A stretch of DNA of 64,000 nt from Firmicutes bacterium UBA3553 (GTDB taxonomy: Bacteria; Bacillota; Clostridia; Tissierellales; Sedimentibacteraceae). Location: contig DFOA01000017.1 in the NCBI GenBank assembly GCA_002381185.1, positions 1 to 64,000 of the forward strand, read 5' to 3'. The notes below the pieces were generated by a model. It did not search any database. It was not told the DNA's origin and saw only the letters and a list, made by a program, of their open reading frames with translations. Position numbers and translations under genes: made by a program. Position 1 is the stretch's first letter. Every line of letters starts with the position of its first letter. This document shows, one piece after another, positions 25,155 through 33,612 of this stretch.

Positions 25155-25770
25155 ACAGAGGTTTAATTAATTCGCTTGTTAATCCACGGCTGCTTTTAAC
25201 TATATTGTCAAGACTCTTTCTGTTTAACCAGTCATGCATTTCATATTTGTCGAGTATTACAGGCATTCGATCGTGAATATGGGATACTGAACTATCAGCT
25301 TCTTTAGTTATAATTGTATAATAGATATCCGGTTCGTTGATTTCAAATAAACTCAACTGCTCTGCTTCGTGCTTTGGGACTATGCTGTACAATCCTGCAA
25401 AATATAAAATAGAATCTTGATTTTTTATTATATATTTATCTTTTGATTTGCTGCCGGGAGATTTTTCCTTCCACTCAAAATAGGCCGAGGCAGGAATAGC
25501 ACACCTATGTTTTATGAGTTTTTTAAACATATGTTTTTCTTCTATGGATTCAGACCTCGCATTAATTACAACACCTTTTCCATTCCACTTTGGAAGTCCC
25601 CATTTTGCAAGTATCGGTATAACGGCTTCTTCGTTCTGTATATAAATGGGTGCAATATTTGAAGGAAATATTTCTCCTGTCTTATAGAAATCGTATATAT
25701 TATTTTCTGCCTTATCTATCATTTTCTTTATTTCCATCATGTTAATATCTATGTAATATCTTCCGCACAT
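25153..25770 (-). CDS. SRAP domain protein (HMCES/YedK-type abasic-site binding peptidase fold)
   Basis: A 205-residue SRAP protein. This family crosslinks covalently to abasic sites in single-stranded DNA through Cys2 and shields them. Seen here: MCGRYY with Cys2, the catalytic Asn in VVINARSESI, the active-site Glu in ASAYFEWKEK, and the His in SHIHDRMPVIL. AGGTGATG precedes ATG 25770. It is tail-to-tail with a uracil-DNA glycosylase, whose product is exactly an abasic site. Confidence 0.93.
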   Translation of the reverse strand: MCGRYYIDINMMEIKKMIDKAENNIYDFYKTGEIFPSNIAPIYIQNEEAVIPILAKWGLPKWNGKGVVINARSESIEEKHMFKKLIKHRCAIPASAYFEWKEKSPGSKSKDKYIIKNQDSILYFAGLYSIVPKHEAEQLSLFEINEPDIYYTIITKEADSSVSHIHDRMPVILDKYEMHDWLNRKSLDNIVKSSRGLTSELIKPL

Positions 25771-25888
25771 AACATCACCTCAAAAGATTAAGAAGCACAA
25801 GTTTCATAAGTAATATTATAGACTTATTTTTATTAATTTGAAACATATAATTAATAATTTCGTCTTATAAGTAAGGAGGTAAGTAACC

Positions 25889-26356
25889 ATGAAAAAATTA
25901 ATTGTATGTTTAATAATTATTATGACTGTGGTTTCTGGCTGCAGCCAAGAATCACTTGATACTGTCGGTGCTTATACTGCAGTTATAGATAAATTGTATA
26001 ATGAGGATACGGCACTTAACAGCGATATTAAATATATTGCCGTTGATACTTCTGCAATTGTCAATTTGTCAGAAGAAGAAAAAGCAAGATTGCTGAAGGA
26101 AATGGAAAAGTATGGGTACAACGTGTTGGATATGACTTTTGAAGAACTGGAACAAGAAGGATATATTAAAGATTTATATTTTGAAAAAGGAATATTATTC
26201 AAAATTGAAGATGAAGCAATGAGCGGAAGTTGCATAACCATGGATGTTTCTAAGTGGCGTTCAGGGTTAGGAGCCATAGGGTATGGGGATTTAAAGGTGG
26301 AATATAAGAGCGGCAGATGGGAAATTACAAAAACAGGGAGTGCATGGATAAGCTAA
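25889..26356 (+). CDS. putative lipoprotein of unknown function
   Basis: A 155-residue protein with a lipoprotein signal peptide: basic KK, hydrophobic LIVCLIIIMTVV, and lipobox VSGC with Cys18. The mature part is mixed alpha/beta (SEEEKARLLKEMEKYGYNVLDMTFEELEQEGY, then EYKSGRWEITKTGSAWIS). I recognise no family with confidence. It should sit on the outer face of the membrane. GGAGGTAAG precedes the ATG. A weak stem (AGCC/GGCT near 26359-26372) followed by T's may end it. Confidence 0.7.
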   Translation: MKKLIVCLIIIMTVVSGCSQESLDTVGAYTAVIDKLYNEDTALNSDIKYIAVDTSAIVNLSEEEKARLLKEMEKYGYNVLDMTFEELEQEGYIKDLYFEKGILFKIEDEAMSGSCITMDVSKWRSGLGAIGYGDLKVEYKSGRWEITKTGSAWIS

Positions 26357-26556
26357 GCAGCCTGACATGGCTTTTTAAGTCCAATATATTGATTTTTATA
26401 TGAAAAAATCACACACGAGTATATAGCCATATATTGCCATGAAACATAATAAAAAAATTACCGTCTAATATTATATAAACCAACAGAGGTTTATAATCCT
26501 AAATGGCCATAGGAAATCTAGACAGAAAACAAATAATAATATAAAGAGGTAATGTT

Positions 26557-27183
26557 ATGTTTCAAAAAAGATTATTTAAAATTTTATCATTGAGCTTAAG
26601 CTTATCTGTTGCATCAATGGGTCTTGCTTTTGCTGATACAACTCAATCGTTGGTTAGACCGATTTCAATTGAAGTTACAGCTGAAGAAGAAGCGTTGAAT
26701 GAAAAACAAGCTGATATAGATAAAATACTGTTTGAAAAGTATGCCAAGGACCTGGAGGAAAAAGGCATAGCAGTTACTCATACAGGTGCAATAGAAAACA
26801 GCATTGAAGTGGGTATAACGCCATACACTCCTGAAAATGCAGACATTGTCAATAAGCTCATAGGAGATGACACTGTAAAGGTTGTTGAAGGAACCATGGC
26901 TGTAACACTGCAATACAATCCCGAATTAAATGAAGAAACTGTTGATCCGAGAGTTGTTATGGATCCTGCAGAGTTGGCCGACGATTCTCAAATAGTATCT
27001 GTAACAGGGGAAGTGCCGGAAGAAGCACAGCCTATAAGTGCTCCAGCAGATGCAGTTGAAGACGCAAAGGTAATCAGTGCGCCGGTTGAAAAAGAAAAAG
27101 GTATTTTACCGGTAGTTATTGGGGCAGGAACAGTTGCTTTAATGGGAATTGGAGCAGTGATGTTCAAGAAAAAAACAGCTTAA
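26557..27183 (+). CDS. exported, membrane-anchored protein of unknown function
   Basis: A 208-residue protein with a Sec signal peptide (FQKRLFKILSLSLSLSVASMGLAFA, cleavage expected near residue 27). A short folded domain follows (about 40-120, with NSIEVGITPYTPENADIVNKL and VKVVEGTMAVTLQ). Next is an acidic Pro/Ala-rich linker with repeated SAP(A/V)(D/E) motifs (about 135-183). It ends with a C-terminal transmembrane helix and Lys-rich stop (GILPVVIGAGTVALMGIGAVMFKKKTA). The middle part loosely resembles protease-propeptide/inhibitor domains (low confidence). The architecture suggests a wall-spanning surface protein anchored in the membrane. It has its own terminator. Confidence 0.7.
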   Translation: MFQKRLFKILSLSLSLSVASMGLAFADTTQSLVRPISIEVTAEEEALNEKQADIDKILFEKYAKDLEEKGIAVTHTGAIENSIEVGITPYTPENADIVNKLIGDDTVKVVEGTMAVTLQYNPELNEETVDPRVVMDPAELADDSQIVSVTGEVPEEAQPISAPADAVEDAKVISAPVEKEKGILPVVIGAGTVALMGIGAVMFKKKTA

Positions 27184-27192
27184 AAGATACCG

Positions 27193-27216
27193 AGACGGCA
27201 GAAATGCCGTCTTTTG
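27193..27216 (+). terminator. terminator
   Basis: AGACGGCA (27193-27200) and TGCCGTCT (27205-27212) pair around GAAA, with T's following. Confidence 0.88.
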
Positions 27217-27305
27217 TATTTTTTGAAAACGTGAAGATTTAACTACAATAATGTTAATTTACCCAATTCTTGGATGATATAGAAAAAAGAAATTACAATT
27301 TTTAA

Positions 27306-27334
27306 TTGACAAATCGTCTATACTATATTATTAT
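27306..27334 (+). promoter_or_regulatory. promoter of the DUF6530 - GIY-YIG - UDG-like operon
   Basis: TTGACA (27306-27311), 17-bp spacer, TATTAT (27329-27334). Confidence 0.65.
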
Positions 27335-27375
27335 ATATTTAGTAATTTAGTAAATAAGTAAGTTGAGGAGCAATT

Positions 27376-27855
27376 ATGAAAATACCAACTATATTAAAAC
27401 ATAAACCTGTTATAGTATCAGAAAATTATGAAAATGTTGATGGCAGAAATGCCTATAATTCAGATGCAAAGGGACTTTCATTAGGACTTGCGCAGTGGAA
27501 TGACAGAGGCAAGGTAGATATATCCGCAAAGGTCTGGAGATATACAGGAGAGAAGTGGTCGAGACAGTCGGAAGAGCTTCCTTTGCACAGAGTATTGGAT
27601 TTGGCCATATTAGTATGCAGGACATACCTTTATTTTAAAGATGCATACCGTTATAAAAAACTGTACGATCCTGACAATACAGTTATAGACAGAGTCGGAC
27701 TGCAGGGAGATGCAATGACTGTGGAAGTATGCACTGACAATGAAAAAATAGATGAAGATATTAAACTGTTTAACCAGGCATTGAACGATGATGGTGAAAT
27801 TATTGGAGAAAGATTAAGGACACTTTCACGTATATTAAAGGAAATGGGATATTAA
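27376..27855 (+). CDS. DUF6530-like conserved hypothetical protein
   Basis: A 159-residue soluble protein. The sequence LKHKPVIVSENYENVDGRNA, GLSLGLAQWNDRGKVDISAKVW and SEELPLHRVLDLAIL looks like the Firmicute family annotated as DUF6530, of unknown function; the family name is from memory. GAGG precedes the ATG. It is first in an apparent three-gene operon with a GIY-YIG-like protein and a UDG-like protein. Confidence 0.7.
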   Translation: MKIPTILKHKPVIVSENYENVDGRNAYNSDAKGLSLGLAQWNDRGKVDISAKVWRYTGEKWSRQSEELPLHRVLDLAILVCRTYLYFKDAYRYKKLYDPDNTVIDRVGLQGDAMTVEVCTDNEKIDEDIKLFNQALNDDGEIIGERLRTLSRILKEMGY

Positions 27856-27888
27856 TATAATTATGAGCAATGGAAAGTGGTGAAAATT

Positions 27889-28236
27889 ATGGACAGAAAA
27901 AAAGAATTAAAAGAAATGTATAAGCAGATTAAGCCAGACATGGGTATAATTGTTGTGCAATCTAAAATAAATAATAAATATTATTTGGAAACAACTCAGA
28001 ATTTAAAAGGAAAAGTGAACAGTATAAGATTCCAGCTGAAATCAGGCGGATTCAGGGCTAATGAACAACTTCAAAAAGAATGGAAGCAATACGGTTCTGA
28101 AAGTTTTGAGATAAAGGTATTAGAAAACCTGGAATATGACAAGGATGAATCCAAATCAGATTATAGTGAAGAACTTGAAATTATGAAATCCATATGGGAT
28201 GAAAAATTAAAAAATCAAAACAGCCAACCATATTAG
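27889..28236 (+). CDS. GIY-YIG-like small protein with degenerate motif
   Basis: A 115-residue protein resembling the short GIY-YIG family proteins of Firmicutes (start DRKKELKEMYKQIKPDMGIIVVQSKINNKYYLETTQNLKG). The hallmark residues are changed: GIY is GII and YIG is YLE. Catalysis is therefore doubtful, and a binding role is possible. I chose ATG 27889 with GGAAAGTGGTGA upstream; a frame from 27877 adds four residues. It lies between a DUF6530-like gene and a UDG-like gene, spaced 33 and 12 bp. Confidence 0.65.
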   Translation: MDRKKELKEMYKQIKPDMGIIVVQSKINNKYYLETTQNLKGKVNSIRFQLKSGGFRANEQLQKEWKQYGSESFEIKVLENLEYDKDESKSDYSEELEIMKSIWDEKLKNQNSQPY

Positions 28237-28248
28237 ACAGGAGATACA

Positions 28249-28962
28249 ATGAGCTTAGTGCCAATAGATACGCATTCATCATGGGATAAGTTTTTATGTG
28301 ATGAAATACGTGATGAATTAAAAGATGTTGATGAGAAAATAGGAAGAAATATAAATCCTGATTATGAAAATGTGCTTCGTTTTCTAAGATGTGATTTGAA
28401 TGAAATAAAGGTAGTGATACTTGGTCAGGATCCTTATCCTGAAAAGGGAAGGGCAACCGGAAGGGCATTTGAAGTCGGGGACCTTCATTCATGGAATGAT
28501 AAATTCAGGCAGGTCTCTTTAAAAAATATAATAAGACTATTGTATAAGAATTATAACAATATTGATGACTATAAAGAAATCTTGAAGTTTTCAGAAATAC
28601 AAAGGGAAATAGCAGAAGGAAGGTTTAATATTGCACCTCCCGACAGATTGTTCAAGTCCTGGGAAAGGCAGGGAGTGTTGCTTCTGAATACTTACTTTAC
28701 GGTTGAGCACGGTATAACAGGAAGCCACATATCAATTTGGGAGCCTTTCAGTATCAAGCTGCTTAACTACATTTCACAGGAAAACAAAAATATAAACTGG
28801 TTTTTATGGGGTAAATTTTCTGAGGGAAAAAGCAAGTATATCAAGCACGGTAATTTTTATATAAGCAGACACCCTATGATGTGCTCTGAAAAGTATGAAG
28901 ATGATTTTTTAAGAAGTAATTGTTTTAAAGATACAATGAATATAATTAACTGGTTGGGATAA
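28249..28962 (+). CDS. uracil-DNA glycosylase-like protein (family 1 type, divergent)
   Basis: A 237-residue protein of the uracil-DNA glycosylase superfamily. Motif A is VVILGQDPYPEKGRATGRAFEV, with Pro in place of the His that usually follows GQDPY in Ung. GVLLLNTYFTVEHGITGSH is the uracil-recognition region. Motif B is ISRHPMMCSEKYEDD, in place of HPSPLSA. WFLWGKFSEGKS matches the LLWG strand. The substitutions suggest altered specificity, or a divergent Ung, so I give no gene symbol. AGGAGATAC precedes the ATG. It is last in its operon. Confidence 0.8.
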   Translation: MSLVPIDTHSSWDKFLCDEIRDELKDVDEKIGRNINPDYENVLRFLRCDLNEIKVVILGQDPYPEKGRATGRAFEVGDLHSWNDKFRQVSLKNIIRLLYKNYNNIDDYKEILKFSEIQREIAEGRFNIAPPDRLFKSWERQGVLLLNTYFTVEHGITGSHISIWEPFSIKLLNYISQENKNINWFLWGKFSEGKSKYIKHGNFYISRHPMMCSEKYEDDFLRSNCFKDTMNIINWLG

Positions 28963-28965
28963 TAA

Positions 28966-28996
28966 GGCTGAGATACAAATCTCAGCTTTTGTTTTA
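28966..28996 (+). terminator. terminator
   Basis: GCTGAGAT (28967-28974) pairs with ATCTCAGC (28979-28986) around ACAA, with T-rich tail. Confidence 0.85.
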
Positions 28997-29055
28997 TATT
29001 TAATTGCAAGATTATGTGCAAAAATTGCAGAATTAAATTTATATAAATAAATAAG

Positions 29056-29116
29056 CAATTGTTAAATAAAAGAAATATAAATTAAACTTGACTAAAATTC
29101 AATGATAAATTATAAT
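29056..29116 (+). promoter_or_regulatory. promoter of Re-citrate synthase operon
   Basis: CAATTGTTAA at 29056-29065, TTGACT at 29088-29093, 17-bp spacer, TATAAT at 29111-29116. This is the same arrangement as at rocD (3927-3982), with a 5-bp difference in the distance from CAATTGTTAA to the -35 box. Confidence 0.7.
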
Positions 29117-29202
29117 ATGCAATATAAATTAAATAATATGATTAAATATAAAAATGCAATAAAAGATTTATAACTTTCAAAAAATAATCTTGGAGGTGCA
29201 AC

Positions 29203-30543
29203 ATGATGATTAACCCAATAGAAGTAATGAAACCAAATTTATACAAGGAGGTATTTCCCTATGATGAAATTCCAAAAGTAAAATTCAACAACATTCAACT
29301 TCCAATGGATATCCCTGAAGGTATCTGGATAACAGATACCACTTTCAGAGATGGACAGCAATCCATGACAAATATGCACACAGAACAAATGGTGAGATTA
29401 TTTGATTATCTCCATGAACTTGACAATGAATCCGGGATTATAAGACAGACCGAGTTTTTCTTGTATACACAAAAAGACAGAAAAGCCGTTGAAGCTTGTA
29501 TGGAAAAGGGATATAAATTTCCTGAAATTACATCCTGGATAAGAGCTAACAAGGAAGATTTTAACCTTGTTAAATCTATGGGAATAACAGAAACAGGAAT
29601 TTTGATGTCATGTTCTGATTATCATATTTTCAACAAGCTTGGCAAAAACAGACAGGAAGCAATGAAAATGTACCTTGATATTGCATATGCAGCATTAGAA
29701 AACGGAATTGTTCCCAGATGTCATTTTGAAGATATAACAAGAGCAGATTTTTATGGATTTGTTGTACCTTTGGCAAAGAACCTCATTGGAATGATGAAGG
29801 AAAGCAAAATAAATGTAAAAATAAGAGCCTGCGACACACTTGGGCTTGGAATTTCACATGGAGGAGTGGAGCTTCCAAGGTCTGTCCCGGCAATTATACA
29901 CGGTTTAAGATATTATGCGGGAGTTCCTTCACAATCAATTGAGTGGCACGGACACAACGATTATTACAGAGCAGTTACAAATTCCACAGCATCCTGGCTG
30001 TACGGAGGCGCATCAGTAAACACTACAGTGTTTGGTATAGGTGAAAGGGTCGGAAACACGCCTCTTGAAGCAATGATAATTGAATATGCACAAATTAAGG
30101 GAAATATTAAAAATATGAATTTAGAAGTAATAAATGAAATGAAAAATTACTTTGAAAAAGAATTGAATTATGAGATACCCGTCAAAACTCCATTTGTGGG
30201 AAAAGAATTCAATGTTACAAAGGCGGGAATTCATGCAGATGGCCTTTTAAAGGATGAAGAAATATATAACAGCTTTGATACCGGAAAAATATTGGGCAAA
30301 CCTCCTCTGGTGGCAATAAATTCATATTCGGGAATTTCAAGCCTGGCATATTGGATAAACAGTTATTTCGGATTAAAAGGCGGCAACAAAATACAAAAAA
30401 ATGACAGCCGTTTAATACCTTTGAAAAATAAAATAGATGCGGAATATGAGAATGGAAGAACCACAAACATAACATCTGAAGAAATGGGAGCATTAAGCAA
30501 TATGTATGTTTTCAGCAATAAATACAAAAAAGAAGCAATATAG
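29203..30543 (+). CDS. Re-citrate synthase (2-isopropylmalate/homocitrate synthase family)
   Basis: It condenses acetyl-CoA with oxaloacetate to citrate, with Re-face stereochemistry, in anaerobes lacking ordinary citrate synthase. The 446-residue protein has the DRE-TIM barrel signature ITDTTFRDGQQS, the conserved histidine pair in WHGHNDYYRAVTNS, and the GIGERVGNTPLEAMI segment. It matches the known clostridial Re-citrate synthase family in length and start region. The following genes, aconitase and isocitrate dehydrogenase, settle citrate over isopropylmalate or homocitrate: together they make 2-oxoglutarate for glutamate. GGAGG precedes an ATGATG start. Confidence 0.9.
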   Translation: MMINPIEVMKPNLYKEVFPYDEIPKVKFNNIQLPMDIPEGIWITDTTFRDGQQSMTNMHTEQMVRLFDYLHELDNESGIIRQTEFFLYTQKDRKAVEACMEKGYKFPEITSWIRANKEDFNLVKSMGITETGILMSCSDYHIFNKLGKNRQEAMKMYLDIAYAALENGIVPRCHFEDITRADFYGFVVPLAKNLIGMMKESKINVKIRACDTLGLGISHGGVELPRSVPAIIHGLRYYAGVPSQSIEWHGHNDYYRAVTNSTASWLYGGASVNTTVFGIGERVGNTPLEAMIIEYAQIKGNIKNMNLEVINEMKNYFEKELNYEIPVKTPFVGKEFNVTKAGIHADGLLKDEEIYNSFDTGKILGKPPLVAINSYSGISSLAYWINSYFGLKGGNKIQKNDSRLIPLKNKIDAEYENGRTTNITSEEMGALSNMYVFSNKYKKEAI

Positions 30544-30551
30544 GAGGAACT

Positions 30552-32489
30552 ATGGGACTGACTTTGACAGAAAAAATTATAAAAAATCACCTTGTGACCG
30601 GTGAAATGAAAGCAGGAAATGAAATAGGAATAAGTATTGACCAGACACTTACCCAGGATTCCACAGGTACTATGGCATACCTTCAATTTGAAGCCATGGG
30701 AATTGATAGGGTAAAAACAAAGCGTTCAGTTGCATATATTGACCACAACATGCTGCAGTCAGGTCCTGAAAATGCTGATGACCATTTATATATCCAAACC
30801 GTAGCAAAAAAACACGGTATTTATTTTTCAAAGCCGGGAAACGGAATATGTCATCAGGTTCATTTAGAAAGATTTTCTGCTCCCGGAGATACGCTGCTCG
30901 GTTCCGACAGCCACACTCCCACATGCGGAGGAATGGGAATGCTTGCAATCGGCGCAGGAGGGCTGGATGTGGCAGTTGCCATGGCAGGAGGAGAGTATAA
31001 CATTACAATGCCCGGTGTTGTAAATGTGGAGCTGAAAGGAAAATTAAACAAATTTTCAACTGCAAAGGATGTAATTCTTGAAGTTTTGAAGCATTATACG
31101 GTTAAGGGAGGAGTGAACAAAGTATTTGAATACACCGGTGAAGGTGTAAAATCTCTTTCTGTTCCGGAAAGAGGAACTATAACAAACATGGGAGCAGAAC
31201 TTGGCGCAACCACTTCTATATTTCCTTCTGATGAAAGAACACTGGAATTTTTAAAGGCACAAGGAAGAGAAGACGATTTTGTTGAATTAAGCGCCGATGA
31301 AGATGCATTATACTCTGAAAAACTTGTAATAAATTTAGATGAATTAAAACCTAATGTTGCAATGCCTCATTCGCCTGATGCGGTGGTTTCCTTAAGCGAG
31401 GCCAGAGGAACGAAGGTTAATCAGGTTGCAATCGGAAGCTGCACAAATTCTTCACTTGCTGATATGATAAAAGTGGCAAGTATTCTGGATGGACATACTG
31501 TTCATGAAGATGTGTCGCTGGTTATTTCGCCGGGTTCCAAGCAGGTACTCACAATGCTTGCTTCAAACGGGTCTCTGGCTAAAATGATAAAAGCGGGCGC
31601 AAGAATTCTTGAAAGCGGCTGCGGACCGTGCATAGGCATGGGACAGGCCCCAAGCACTAACGGTGTATCTCTAAGAACTTTTAACAGAAACTTTAAAGGA
31701 AGATGCGGGACCGACTCGGCAGATGTATATCTTGTAAGCCCCGAGACAGCGGCATTTTCGGCAATAAAGGGATATATTGCGAATGTGGAAGATTTCCATG
31801 ATGTTGATTTAAATATAGAAATGCCTGAGAAATATGCTATAAACGACAATATGATAATCAGTCCGGCGGAAGACCGCGCTGAGGTTGAAGTTGTAAGAGG
31901 CCCCAACATTAAGCCCTTTCCTGAAAATAGCGCTATGAAAAATAAAACAGGCGGCAAGGTGCTGATAAAAGTTGAAGATGACGTGACAACTGATGCCATA
32001 ATGCCTTCTAACGCCAACCTCCTTCCGTACAGGTCAAATATTCCATATCTTTCCGAATTTTGTTTTTCTCAGATAGATAAGGATTTTCCCAAGAAGGCAA
32101 AAGAAAATAATGGCGGGATCATAGTTGCAGGCAGAAATTACGGACAGGGTTCAAGCAGAGAGCATGCTGCACTGGCACCGTTGTATCTGGGGGTAAAGGC
32201 GGTTATTGCCAAGTCATTTGCCCGTATACACAAGAGTAATTTAATTAACAACGGCATAATTCCGTTAACTTTTAAAAATGAAAATGATTTTGATGACATC
32301 GATGAAATGGATGAAATTGAAATTGGCGATTTGCTGACACAAGTTGAAAATGAAACAATAACTGTATTAAATAAGACAAAAAATAAAAGCTATGAAATGA
32401 GCCTTACAGTTTCGTCAAGGCAAATAGAGCTTTTAAAATCCGGTGGATTGTTAAATTACATGAGTCTTAAGAAAAAGAGGTTACTATGA
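30552..32489 (+). CDS. acnA: aconitate hydratase
   Basis: It isomerises citrate to isocitrate. The 645-residue single-chain aconitase, of the short anaerobe type, has the substrate-binding DSHTPTCGGMGML. [4Fe-4S] cysteines lie in GSCTNSS and in ESGCGPCIGMGQ. The C-terminal swivel domain has GRNYGQGSSREHAAL. AGGAGG overlaps the preceding stop, and the gene's own stop overlaps the isocitrate dehydrogenase start (ATGA). I am sure of the enzyme; the gene symbol is nominal. Confidence 0.94.
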   Translation: MGLTLTEKIIKNHLVTGEMKAGNEIGISIDQTLTQDSTGTMAYLQFEAMGIDRVKTKRSVAYIDHNMLQSGPENADDHLYIQTVAKKHGIYFSKPGNGICHQVHLERFSAPGDTLLGSDSHTPTCGGMGMLAIGAGGLDVAVAMAGGEYNITMPGVVNVELKGKLNKFSTAKDVILEVLKHYTVKGGVNKVFEYTGEGVKSLSVPERGTITNMGAELGATTSIFPSDERTLEFLKAQGREDDFVELSADEDALYSEKLVINLDELKPNVAMPHSPDAVVSLSEARGTKVNQVAIGSCTNSSLADMIKVASILDGHTVHEDVSLVISPGSKQVLTMLASNGSLAKMIKAGARILESGCGPCIGMGQAPSTNGVSLRTFNRNFKGRCGTDSADVYLVSPETAAFSAIKGYIANVEDFHDVDLNIEMPEKYAINDNMIISPAEDRAEVEVVRGPNIKPFPENSAMKNKTGGKVLIKVEDDVTTDAIMPSNANLLPYRSNIPYLSEFCFSQIDKDFPKKAKENNGGIIVAGRNYGQGSSREHAALAPLYLGVKAVIAKSFARIHKSNLINNGIIPLTFKNENDFDDIDEMDEIEIGDLLTQVENETITVLNKTKNKSYEMSLTVSSRQIELLKSGGLLNYMSLKKKRLL

Positions 32490-33484
32490 AAAGAAAAGTC
32501 ACATTAATTCCAGGAGACGGAATAGGGTTAGAAATAATGTATGCTGCTAAAGAAATAATAGATGCCGCCACAAATAATATTGAATGGGAAGAAACATGCG
32601 CAGGATATACAGCTTATGAAAAGTATGGACAGCTTTTGCCTGAGGAAACAATAAAGAGCATTGAAAAAAATAAGGTCGCCTTCAAGGGACCCATAACCAC
32701 ACCTGTGGGCAAGGGATTCAGAAGCATTAATGTGCAGTTGAGACAAATATTTAATTTGTACAGCAACATAAGACCTGTGAAATCCTATGATGGAATAGAT
32801 TCTCTTTATAAAAATTTGGATTTGATCATTGTGAGGGAAAACAGCGAAGACCTTTACAGGGGTATTGAACATATGGTGACAAAAGATGCGGCGGAAAGCA
32901 TAAAGGTTATAACCAGAGAGGCCAGTGAAAGAATAGTCGATTTTGCCTTTAAGCTTGCCCAAAAGGAAAAAAGAAATAAGGTCACTCTCACTCATAAGGC
33001 CAACATTATGAAATTGACCGACGGACTATTTTTGGAGTCAGGAACAAAAGTTTCGGAAAATTACCCAAGTATAAAATTTGAAGATGTAATTGTAGATGCC
33101 ATGGCTATGAAGCTTGTTATGAAGCCTTATGACTATCAAATTATTGTCGCTCCAAATCTGTACGGTGATATATTGTCAGATTTAGCAGCAGGATTAATCG
33201 GTGGACTGGGGATGGCTCCAAGCGCCAATATAGGAGAAGGAGCAGCAATATTTGAACCTGTTCATGGCTCTGCGCCTGATATTGCGGGGCAAAATATTGC
33301 AAATCCCACAGCTGCAATTTTATCCGGAATTATGATGCTTAAATACATGGATGAAGAGGACGCTGCTTTAAAGATTGAAAGTGCACTTATAAAAGTTTTG
33401 AAGAATAAGGAGCTTCATACGAAGGACATTGGCGGGTATTTAAGCACAACAGAGTTTAAAAACGAAATAATTAAAGAAATGTAA
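32486..33484 (+). CDS. icd: isocitrate dehydrogenase (NAD(P)-dependent, short form)
   Basis: It oxidatively decarboxylates isocitrate to 2-oxoglutarate. The 332-residue beta-decarboxylating dehydrogenase has the start TLIPGDGIGLEI, the substrate region GFRSINVQLRQIFNLYSNIRP (Ser and Arg ligands), LIIVRENSEDLYRGIEH, the metal-binding aspartates in NLYGDILSDLAAGLIGGLG, and the nucleotide loop EPVHGSAPDIAGQNIANP. Operon context favours isocitrate over isopropylmalate or homoisocitrate. It is translationally coupled to the aconitase gene, and a terminator follows. Confidence 0.9.
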   Translation: MKRKVTLIPGDGIGLEIMYAAKEIIDAATNNIEWEETCAGYTAYEKYGQLLPEETIKSIEKNKVAFKGPITTPVGKGFRSINVQLRQIFNLYSNIRPVKSYDGIDSLYKNLDLIIVRENSEDLYRGIEHMVTKDAAESIKVITREASERIVDFAFKLAQKEKRNKVTLTHKANIMKLTDGLFLESGTKVSENYPSIKFEDVIVDAMAMKLVMKPYDYQIIVAPNLYGDILSDLAAGLIGGLGMAPSANIGEGAAIFEPVHGSAPDIAGQNIANPTAAILSGIMMLKYMDEEDAALKIESALIKVLKNKELHTKDIGGYLSTTEFKNEIIKEM

Positions 33485-33487
33485 CAT

Positions 33488-33516
33488 AAACTCTTGGGGG
33501 AACCCAGGAGTTTTTA
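33488..33516 (+). terminator. terminator of citrate operon
   Basis: AAACTCTTGGG (33488-33498) pairs with CCCAGGAGTTT (33503-33513, one G-U) around GGAA. Confidence 0.85.
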
Positions 33517-33612
33517 ATATATTGTAATACTTATTCTAAAATATAAATGATATAATAAATACTCTATAAAACAAGACTAACGTCTTTGTCTGATAAAAAA
33601 TATAGGTGCACA

